A stretch of DNA of 5,025 bases from an uncultured Oscillospiraceae bacterium. GTDB taxonomy: Bacteria; Bacillota; Clostridia; Oscillospirales; Acutalibacteraceae. Location of the stretch: NCBI GenBank assembly GCA_905203795.1, contig CAJKXG010000106.1, positions 1 to 5,025 of the forward strand. Reading direction: 5' to 3'. The position numbers were made by a program, and so were the translations under genes. Below are positions 1 to 5,025 of this stretch, piece by piece. A model generated the notes under the pieces. It ran no database searches and was not told where the DNA came from. It worked only from the letters and a program-made list of their open reading frames with translations. How positions within the stretch are numbered: position 1 is the stretch's first letter; the number at the start of each line of letters is the position of its first letter.

Positions 1-1
1 T

Positions 2-721
2 TCCGACACCGTGACCATCGACCCCAAGGGCCGCGTGCACACCTTCTGCTGTGCCGTCCCGGGCGCGTGGCACGTGATGGGCGTGACGCAGGGCGCGGGT
101 CTGTCGTTGAAATGGTTCCGCGATTGCTTCTGCGATGCGGAAAAACAGACTGCCGCTTCGATGGGCGTCGATCCGTATTATCTGATGGATCAGGAGGCGG
201 CAAAATCGCCGATCGGTTCCAATCGCCTGTTGTATCTGCCCTATCTGATGGGCGAACGTACCCCGCACCTCGACCCGAATGCGCGCGGCGTGTTCTTCGG
301 ACTGTCCGCCATGCATCAGCGCCGCGACATGCTGCGCGCGGTGATGGAGGGCGTTTCCTTCTCACTGATGGACTGCCTGTCGGTGTTCCATGAAATGGGG
401 CTGACGGTGGACGATATGGCGGCGTGCGGCGGCGGCGGTTCCAGCAAATTGTGGCGGCAGATGCTCGCGGATATCTACAACTGTGAAATTTCCACCATTG
501 CATCGAAGGAAGGACCGGCACTGGGCGTGGCGATCCTCGCGGGCGTAGGCGCGGGCGTGTACGGCAGTGTGCCGGAGGCGTGCGACGCCATCATCCAAAA
601 GGGCGACCGCCAGCAGCCGACGGCGGAAAACGCGGCGGCGTATGCGGCGTATTACAAGATGTATACGCAAGTGTATCCCGCGCTGAAGGAGCTGTACCCC
701 GCGCTGGCGCAGTTGCCGTAA
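2..721 (+). CDS. xylB: Xylulokinase, C-terminal part (FGGY carbohydrate kinase), 5' end outside window
   Basis: This is the last 239 codons of a xylulokinase, which phosphorylates D-xylulose to D-xylulose 5-phosphate with ATP in the cytoplasm and feeds the pentose phosphate pathway. The frame is open from base 2 and ends at TAA 719-721. Full-length XylB is about 480-500 residues, so roughly half is missing at the window edge. Counting from the first visible residue, the following are seen: HTFCCAVPGAWHVMGV (13-28), YLPYLMGERTPHLDP (78-92), ARGVFFGL (94-101), the FGGY C-terminal signature-like stretch GGGGSSKLWRQMLADIYN (143-160) and the nucleotide-fold segment EGPALGVAILAG (170-181). These match the C-terminal actin-like domain of XylB closely, with GERTPH especially typical. 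GTG at base 11 is an internal Val codon, not the start. Other FGGY kinases are possible but fit less well. The downstream GH43 genes on the same strand support a pentose role. Confidence 0.9.
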   Translation, partial: SDTVTIDPKGRVHTFCCAVPGAWHVMGVTQGAGLSLKWFRDCFCDAEKQTAASMGVDPYYLMDQEAAKSPIGSNRLLYLPYLMGERTPHLDPNARGVFFGLSAMHQRRDMLRAVMEGVSFSLMDCLSVFHEMGLTVDDMAACGGGGSSKLWRQMLADIYNCEISTIASKEGPALGVAILAGVGAGVYGSVPEACDAIIQKGDRQQPTAENAAAYAAYYKMYTQVYPALKELYPALAQLP

Positions 722-753
722 GCGGTTTTGCAAGCATATAACGCTTAAAAATG

Positions 754-768
754 AATACAAATTGTATT
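754..768. promoter_or_regulatory. Perfect 15-nt palindrome, candidate operator
   Basis: The sequence AATACAA-A-TTGTATT is a perfect inverted repeat with 7-bp arms around one central base, starting 33 bases after the xylB stop. It covers the place where a -35 box would lie for the TATAAT at 776-781. That placement is what a repressor or activator operator would show. I cannot match it to a known AraR, XylR or cre consensus, so the regulator is unknown. AT-rich palindromes also arise by chance. Confidence 0.35.
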
Positions 769-775
769 ATCATCT

Positions 776-781
776 TATAAT
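776..781 (+). promoter_or_regulatory. Candidate sigma-A -10 box (TATAAT)
   Basis: This is an exact TATAAT hexamer in the AT-rich part of the intergenic region. The -35 region is poor: candidates at 752-759 match TTGACA at only about 3 of 6 positions, and there is no TGn extended -10. A start would fall near 786-790 and give the dockerin GH43 gene a leader of about 185 nt. A weak -35 with flanking palindromes would suit an activated or regulated promoter. A weaker alternative nearer the gene is TTCAAG (888-893), a 17-nt spacer, then TATTAT (911-916). Confidence 0.4.
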
Positions 782-799
782 AGTACAATCCGTACTATT
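779..799. promoter_or_regulatory. Inverted repeat with 8-bp arms: operator or weak xylB terminator
   Basis: AATAGTAC (779-786) pairs perfectly with GTACTATT (792-799) around a 5-nt loop. The left arm overlaps the end of the TATAAT at 776-781, so a bound regulator would block the start site. Alternatively, the right arm runs into a T-run (798-802), so the element could be a weak intrinsic terminator for xylB. The stem has only two G-C pairs, which makes the terminator reading less convincing than the operator reading. Confidence 0.4.
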
Positions 800-819
800 T
801 TTCTAGCAAAGGGGTAGTT

Positions 820-889
820 TTTTGCACGGCTTTTCGGCGGAAGATGTCAGCATTGCGCTGTCAGTACGCAGAATCGTGCAAGACTTTTT
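820..889 (+). promoter_or_regulatory. Possible structured leader: three-stem fold followed by a U-run
   Basis: Hand folding gives a closing stem of 820-829 with 874-883 (10 pairs, two of them G-U; core TTGCACG/CGTGCAA). Inside it are a short stem 830-834/839-843 (two G-U pairs) and a second stem 853-857/867-871 (one G-U pair). The closing stem is followed at once by C and five Ts (885-889). The arrangement resembles a junction-type leader with an attenuator-like U-run, upstream of the GH43 start at 975. TGTCAG occurs twice, once in the junction (845-850) and once in the second loop (859-864). I recognise no known riboswitch class. The inner stems are weak and no covariation can be seen from one sequence. 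Confidence 0.25.
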
Positions 890-963
890 CAAGAGAACCT
901 TTTATACTAATATTATCAGAATGCGCATGACTGTTCGGTCACGCCGCATACAACGGAGAGGAT

Positions 964-970
964 AAGGTGA
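964..970 (+). promoter_or_regulatory. Ribosome-binding site of the dockerin GH43 gene
   Basis: AAGGTGA matches the 3' end of 16S rRNA in its AGGTGAT half, with the GG core 7 nt before the ATG at 975. A second purine-rich block, GGAGAGG (955-961), lies further upstream. Together they support ATG 975 as the start. Confidence 0.7.
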
Positions 971-974
971 TTGT

Positions 975-3551
975 ATGAAACAATGGAAGTGGCTGCTCTT
1001 GTCGATCGCCGTCTTTTTGGTGGGCGGTACGCTGTTGCTGACTTCCGGCGACACGATGCTGTCCGCGCAGGCGCTGCCGGTCGGTTCGACCATCAATGCC
1101 GACGGCATGGAGGCGGTGCTGGGCGATGTGAACTTCGACGAGTCCATCAATTCCACTGACGCGCGTATGATTTTGCAGGTATCGGTGGGCAAGCTGTCGC
1201 TGATGCCGTATGAGCTGAAAATCGCCGATGTGGATCAGAACGACACGGTGGATTCCAGCGATGCGCGCCTGGTGCTGCAAGCGGCGGTGCAGAAGATAGA
1301 CGAGTTCCCCGACCGCACGACGACGACCACCGCGCCGACAGAAGCGCCGACGAAGAAGACGACTTCCCCGACCACCGCGCCGACGGTGCCGCTGACGCAG
1401 GCGACCAACGCGGTGATCAATGAGAACCCCGACACCTATTGCAACCCGATCAACGTGGCGTATCAGTACCAAAACGATTATTATTCCCGCGAGGGTGCCG
1501 ATCCGGCGGCGATCGTATATCGCGGTGAATATTATCTGTTTATGTCGCATAATTCCGGCTATTGGTGGTCGAGCGACCTTGCAGAGTGGCATTTTGTGTA
1601 CAGCACCATGCCGGAGATCGATCATTTTGCGCCCGCCGTATGTGTGGTGGACGATACGCTGTATCTGACCCACTCAGTGGGCGGTGCGATCTATAAATCG
1701 ACCGATCCCAAAGCGGACAAATGGGAGTATGTCGGCAAGCCGGTCAACTGGGACGATCCCGGTCTGTTTGCGGACGACGACGGGCGCGTGTTCTGCTACT
1801 ACGGCCTCAGCGACAACGCGCCGCTGTATGTAGTGGAGCTCGACCCCGACAACAACATGGCGTTGCTCGCCGGTCCGACCCCCATTGTGGTGTCCAACAA
1901 GGATGCGCACGGCTTTGAAGTGCCGGGCGACAACAACGACAAGCTGACCGGCTCTTGCTGGCTGGAAGGCGCGTGGATGACCAAGCACGATGGCAAGTAT
2001 TATCTGCAATACGCCGTGCCCGGCACGGAGTATGCGGCATATGCCAACGGCTGCTATGTGGCGGACGATCCGATGGGCCCGTTCACCTTCTGCGAAAACG
2101 GTCCGATCTCGTATAAAGCGACCGGCAACATGGTCGGTGCGGGTCACGGTTCGCTGCTGTGCGATCTGTTTGGCAACTGGTGGAAGTTCGACACCGTGTC
2201 CATCAGCATCAACCACTCGTTTGAGCGCCGCGTCATCATGGCGCCCGCTGCGTTCGATGAGCACGGTCAGTTGGTGGTCAACACGGAACTGGCGGATTAC
2301 CCGACCTATGTGCCGCATCTGGATGTGGATCACTACAACAATCCGCATCCCGCATGGAATCTGGTCTCCTATGATGCACAGGCCTCCGCCTCTTCCTCGC
2401 TGAAAGATCACGACGCGAGTCTCGCGGCGGACGAGCAGCTTCGCACCTGGTGGAGCGCGGAGACCGCGAATGCGGGCGAGTGGCTGCAGCTTGACCTCGG
2501 CAAGCTGTGCGCCGTCAACGCGGTGCAGCTCAGCTTTGCGGATCAGGACGCGGATTGGAAGCAGGGACGCAACAACGATTTCTGCTACAACTATTTGATC
2601 GAATTCTCGCAGGACGGCGAGACATGGTATACGCTGGTGGATCACACCGGCGTGACATCCGGCATGAAGGAAGCCAAGGACACGTCCAATGACTACTATG
2701 AGCTGGCGTCTGCCATCGGTGTGCGGTATGTGCGCGTCACCAACAAGGGCGAGATTCCGGCAGGCGGCAAGTTTGCGATCAGCAGCCTGCGTCTGTTCGG
2801 CAACGGCGGCGGCGAAGCGCCTGCAACTGCCCCGACGGGTCTGACGATCGACCGTCCGGCGTCGGATGAGCGCAGCGCTACCATCACGTGGGACGCGGTG
2901 GACGGTGCGGAAGGCTATGTCATCCGCTACGGCTGCTATGAGGATTCGCTGAGCATCCATTATCAGGTGATTGGCGATACCACGGCGACGATCCGTAACC
3001 TCAACATGGGTGTGGACTACTGGTTCACGGTGGATGCGTACAATGACAGCGGCTACACGAAGGGCACTTCCACCGTCAAAGTCGGCTGGACGGTCGAGCC
3101 GCCGGTGAAAGACCTGCCCAAGCCGCCCGAACCCAGCGAATTCATCATCGAGGGCTACACGGTGTATGAGGCGGAAGCCGCCACAATGGGCAACGGCGCG
3201 GTCGCTGCTGCTGGTTCTACCGAGGTCAACGCTTCCGGTCAATCGGCGGTGCAGAATATGCACGTGACCGGCGCGTTTGTGGAGTTCACCAAACTGGACG
3301 GCGGCAACGGCGGTGATGGCAAGCTGCATCTGGCGTTTGCCAACGGCAACCCGTCCGCTGTTGCAACCATCTATGTCAACGGCAAATCCATCGGCGACGT
3401 GACGATTCCCACCACGGGCGGTTGGGGCAACTTCGCCGCCATGGACATTGATATCACCGGTCTGACGGCGGGTGAGACGAACACCATTCGCATCATCGGC
3501 GGTCGCGAAGGCTTCAATCCCGATTTCATCCAAATAATTTACGAAAAATGA
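975..3551 (+). CDS. Secreted dockerin-bearing GH43 glycoside hydrolase with F5/8C, FN3 and CBM6/35-like domains
   Basis: This 858-residue modular exo-enzyme probably removes xylose or arabinose units from plant polysaccharide outside the cell. Domains: signal peptide 1-33 (MKQWKW, hydrophobic 7-22, AQA cleavage site); type I dockerin about 49-111 with two calcium loops (D51/N53/D55/D62 and D85/D87/N89/D96); Thr/Pro linker about 112-145; GH43 five-bladed propeller about 152-455; F5/8C (CBM32-like) about 462-609; FN3 about 617-705; CBM6/CBM35-like about 728-857, opening with VYEAEAA. The GH43 catalytic set is visible: base D176 (GADP), pKa-modulating D261 (DDPGLF), acid E331 (LEGAWM) and H391 (GAGHGS). 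There is no LPXTG anchor; the dockerin implies cohesin docking, although some ruminococci carry dockerins without a proven cellulosome. A good ribosome-binding site precedes the start and a strong terminator follows. Ten cysteines are unusual for a secreted Gram-positive protein. Beta-xylosidase and alpha-arabinofuranosidase cannot be told apart. Confidence 0.92.
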   Translation: MKQWKWLLLSIAVFLVGGTLLLTSGDTMLSAQALPVGSTINADGMEAVLGDVNFDESINSTDARMILQVSVGKLSLMPYELKIADVDQNDTVDSSDARLVLQAAVQKIDEFPDRTTTTTAPTEAPTKKTTSPTTAPTVPLTQATNAVINENPDTYCNPINVAYQYQNDYYSREGADPAAIVYRGEYYLFMSHNSGYWWSSDLAEWHFVYSTMPEIDHFAPAVCVVDDTLYLTHSVGGAIYKSTDPKADKWEYVGKPVNWDDPGLFADDDGRVFCYYGLSDNAPLYVVELDPDNNMALLAGPTPIVVSNKDAHGFEVPGDNNDKLTGSCWLEGAWMTKHDGKYYLQYAVPGTEYAAYANGCYVADDPMGPFTFCENGPISYKATGNMVGAGHGSLLCDLFGNWWKFDTVSISINHSFERRVIMAPAAFDEHGQLVVNTELADYPTYVPHLDVDHYNNPHPAWNLVSYDAQASASSSLKDHDASLAADEQLRTWWSAETANAGEWLQLDLGKLCAVNAVQLSFADQDADWKQGRNNDFCYNYLIEFSQDGETWYTLVDHTGVTSGMKEAKDTSNDYYELASAIGVRYVRVTNKGEIPAGGKFAISSLRLFGNGGGEAPATAPTGLTIDRPASDERSATITWDAVDGAEGYVIRYGCYEDSLSIHYQVIGDTTATIRNLNMGVDYWFTVDAYNDSGYTKGTSTVKVGWTVEPPVKDLPKPPEPSEFIIEGYTVYEAEAATMGNGAVAAAGSTEVNASGQSAVQNMHVTGAFVEFTKLDGGNGGDGKLHLAFANGNPSAVATIYVNGKSIGDVTIPTTGGWGNFAAMDIDITGLTAGETNTIRIIGGREGFNPDFIQIIYEK
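1434..2819 (+). repeat. Diverged direct repeat, copy 1 (GH43 + F5/8C coding block)
   Basis: This block encodes residues 154-615 of the first GH43 enzyme. It is repeated at an offset of exactly 2206 bases at 3640-5025, with no insertion or deletion over 462 codons. Protein identity is about 74% by hand count. Exact shared DNA islands include 29 nt (1543-1571 with 3749-3777) and 27 nt (2793-2819 with 4999-5025). The pair is best explained by gene duplication. Confidence 0.9.
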
Positions 3552-3559
3552 TCCCCACG

Positions 3560-3592
3560 AAAAGGGCGGCAGGGCTCCTGCCGCCCTTTTTT
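3560..3592 (+). terminator. Strong intrinsic terminator after the dockerin GH43 gene
   Basis: GGGCGGCAGG (3564-3573) pairs perfectly with CCTGCCGCCC (3577-3586) around a 3-nt loop. The stem is extended by four A-T pairs (3560-3563 with 3587-3590) and followed by a run of six Ts (3587-3592). It begins 9 bases after the stop codon. It should end most transcripts from the first GH43 gene, yet the next start codon is only 26 bases beyond the T-run. The A-tract on the left also gives four Ts on the other strand, so it may work in both directions. Confidence 0.92.
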
Positions 3593-3601
3593 CGGGAAAT
3601 G

Positions 3602-3607
3602 AAAGGA
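3602..3607 (+). promoter_or_regulatory. Ribosome-binding site of the second GH43 gene, with wide spacing
   Basis: AAAGGA ends 11 nt before ATG 3619, a little further than usual. The only other in-frame start, GTG 3610, lies 2 nt after AAAGGA, which is too close. An in-frame stop at 3535-3537 with no ATG or TTG between it and 3619 rules out a longer N-terminus. The site therefore fixes the start at 3619. Confidence 0.55.
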
Positions 3608-3618
3608 ATGTGCACCCT

Positions 3619-5025
3619 ATGATCAATCCTCATCCGAAGACCTATTGCAACCCCCTCAACATTGCGTACCAGTATCAGGCGGAGTTCCTTTCCCGCGAGG
3701 GCGCAGATCCCGCCGCCATCGTGTTTCGCGGCGAATACTACTTGTTTGTGTCGCATAATTCCGGCTATTGGTGGTCGCCCGATCTCGCGGACTGGCATTT
3801 CGTCTACAGCGACATGCCGGAGATCGGCAAGTGGGCGCCTGCCGTGTGCGTGGTAGACGACGTGATGTATCTGACCCATTCGCAGGAGGGCGCGATCTAT
3901 AAGTCGAGCGACCCGAAATCCGGCAAGTGGGAGTATGTCAGTCACCCCGTCGCATGGGGCGACCCCGCGCTGTTTACGGACGACGACGGGCGTGTGTACT
4001 GCTACTACGGTTGCAGCGACAAAGAGCCGATCTACGCGGTGGAGCTGGATCCGAAAAACGACATGGCGCTGCTGAACGGACCGGTCGTCTGCCTGCAATC
4101 CGACGGTGCGGTGCATGGCTTTGAGGTGCCGGGCGACCAAAACGATAAGCCGCAGAATTCCTGCTGGCTGGAAGGCGCGTGGATGAACAAGCACGACGGC
4201 AAGTATTATCTGCAATATGCCGCCCCGGGCACGGAATACGCCGCCTATGCGGACGGCTGCTATGTGAGCGACAAGCCGCTGGGTCCGTTCACCTTCTGCG
4301 AAAACAGCCCGATCTCCTTCAAGGCGAGCGGCAACATGGTCGGTGCGGGTCACGGCTCGCTGCTGCGCGACCTGAACGGGCGGTACTGGAAATTCGATAC
4401 CACCTCTATCAGCATCAACCATATGTTTGAGCGCCGCGTTGTGATGGCGCCCGCCGCGTTTGACGCGCACGGCAATCTCGTAACCAACATGGAGCGGGCG
4501 GATTATCCGACCTATGTGCCGCATGCGGATGTGGATCACTATCGCGACCCGCATCCCGCGTGGGAGCTGGTGTCCTACGGTGCGGCGGCGACCGCGTCCT
4601 CCACGCTGGGAGAGCATACCCCCGATCTGGCGGCGGACGAAAATATGCGCACGTGGTGGTGCGCCAAAAGTGCCGACGCGGGCGAGTGGTTGCAGCTTGA
4701 TCTCGGCAAGCTGTGCACGGTAAACGCGTTGCAGCTCAACTTTGCCGATCAGGATCTGCTGCCGGTCGGCGGACGGGACAATGCGTATTGCTACCGATAT
4801 ACCATCGCGTATTCGCAGGACGGCGACACGTGGCAGACGCTGGTCGATCACACCGACGCGACCGGCGCGCCCCACACGGCAGTGGACACGTCGCATGATT
4901 ACTATGAGTTGAATAATCCGATTGATGTACGCTATGTACGCGTCACCAATCAGGGCGAGATTCCCGCAGGCGGCAAGTTTGCGGTCAGCGGATTGCGGCT
5001 GTTCGGCAACGGCGGCGGCGAAGCG
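3619..5025 (+). CDS. Leaderless GH43 glycoside hydrolase with F5/8C domain, 3' end outside window
   Basis: The frame is open for 469 codons from ATG 3619 to the window edge with no stop. Residues 8-469 align without gaps to residues 154-615 of the upstream enzyme at about 74% identity (about 340 of 462). GH43 propeller: about 6-309, keeping base D30 (GADP), D115 (GDPALF), acid E185 (LEGAWM) and H245 (GAGHGS), so it should be active. The F5/8C (CBM32-like) domain is about 316-463. The protein begins MINPHPKTYCNP, so it has no signal peptide, dockerin or linker and is predicted to be cytoplasmic. A pentosidase acting on imported oligosaccharides is the likely role. It carries 11 cysteines, eight shared with its paralogue. 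Whether FN3 and CBM6/35-like domains follow is unknown; the paralogue's FN3 would start just beyond the edge. A strong terminator ends 26 bases before the start codon, so expression needs read-through or an unseen promoter. Confidence 0.9.
   Translation, partial: MINPHPKTYCNPLNIAYQYQAEFLSREGADPAAIVFRGEYYLFVSHNSGYWWSPDLADWHFVYSDMPEIGKWAPAVCVVDDVMYLTHSQEGAIYKSSDPKSGKWEYVSHPVAWGDPALFTDDDGRVYCYYGCSDKEPIYAVELDPKNDMALLNGPVVCLQSDGAVHGFEVPGDQNDKPQNSCWLEGAWMNKHDGKYYLQYAAPGTEYAAYADGCYVSDKPLGPFTFCENSPISFKASGNMVGAGHGSLLRDLNGRYWKFDTTSISINHMFERRVVMAPAAFDAHGNLVTNMERADYPTYVPHADVDHYRDPHPAWELVSYGAAATASSTLGEHTPDLAADENMRTWWCAKSADAGEWLQLDLGKLCTVNALQLNFADQDLLPVGGRDNAYCYRYTIAYSQDGDTWQTLVDHTDATGAPHTAVDTSHDYYELNNPIDVRYVRVTNQGEIPAGGKFAVSGLRLFGNGGGEA
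3640..5025 (+). repeat. Diverged direct repeat, copy 2 (GH43 + F5/8C coding block)
   Basis: This is the second copy of the block at 1434-2819. Homology starts almost at this gene's own N-terminus and continues to the last base of the window, so the true right end of the repeat is not seen. The last 27 bases are identical to copy 1. Confidence 0.9.

Noticed and set aside
732..746. AAGC...GCTT inverted repeat after xylB
   Set aside because: The arms are only 4 bp and the spacer is not symmetric; this is within chance expectation.
801..823. CTA/TAG hairpin followed by six Ts as a xylB terminator
   Set aside because: The stem is only 3 bp and too weak to count.
844..930. A 28-codon plus-strand small frame in the leader (starts MSALRCQYAE)
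   Set aside because: The purine-rich GGAAG touches its ATG with no spacing, so initiation is unlikely. There is no run of regulatory codons that would make it a leader peptide.
921..965. A 14-codon Arg-rich frame ending 9 bases before the GH43 start
   Set aside because: No ribosome-binding site is seen before it and it is short enough to be chance.
1316..1390. Short ACG/ACC-rich repeats as a possible CRISPR or tandem-repeat array
   Set aside because: They encode the Thr/Pro linker in frame. There are no spacers and no repeat of fixed length.
939..1673. A 244-codon minus-strand open frame
   Set aside because: It is antisense to the signal peptide, dockerin and linker region, very rich in Arg and His, and has no domain of its own.
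3608..3622. A four-codon frame (MCTL) whose stop overlaps the second GH43 start as ATGA
   Set aside because: AAAGGA ends directly before its ATG, leaving no spacing, and an overlap this short is expected by chance.
1674..3626. A 650-codon open frame on the minus strand
   Set aside because: It lies opposite the GH43 gene. Its product is rich in Arg, His and Val with no recognisable domain, as expected for the antisense of a codon-biased gene, whereas the plus strand shows clear GH43, F5/8C and FN3 domains.
3526..4896. A 456-codon open frame on the minus strand that resembles the other minus-strand frame
   Set aside because: The resemblance only mirrors the duplication of the plus-strand genes. 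It crosses the terminator and overlaps the second GH43 gene completely.

Overview
The window looks like part of a xylan/pentoside-use locus from a moderately GC-rich, anaerobic, fibre-degrading Bacillota bacterium, probably of the Ruminococcaceae/Oscillospiraceae type. Three things suggest this: a type I dockerin followed by a Thr/Pro linker, a modular GH43 enzyme, and AGGTGA/AAAGGA ribosome-binding sites. The species cannot be fixed from the sequence. All genes are on the + strand.

Layout. Bases 2-721 hold the C-terminal half of a xylulokinase (xylB; its 5' end lies outside). Bases 722-974 are an AT-richer intergenic region with a consensus -10 box, two perfect inverted repeats and a foldable leader ending in a U-run. 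Bases 975-3551 encode a complete 858-residue secreted enzyme: signal peptide, dockerin, Thr/Pro linker, GH43 catalytic domain, F5/8-type-C (CBM32-like) domain, FN3 domain and a CBM6/35-like domain. A strong intrinsic terminator lies at 3560-3592. From 3619 to the window end runs a second GH43 plus F5/8C protein that is still open at base 5025. It has no signal peptide, dockerin or linker. By hand alignment it matches residues 154-615 of the first enzyme over 462 positions without a gap, at about 74% identity.

How they fit together (inference). The dockerin enzyme would act outside the cell, perhaps on a cohesin scaffold, removing pentose units from plant polysaccharide. The leaderless paralogue would act on oligosaccharides already imported. 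Xylulokinase would phosphorylate D-xylulose derived from xylose for the pentose phosphate pathway. The exact GH43 substrate is not readable from sequence alone.

I found no wholly new kind of system. The points most worth a second look are the secreted/leaderless paralogue pair, the terminator wedged between them, and the possible regulatory RNA and operators before the first GH43 gene.
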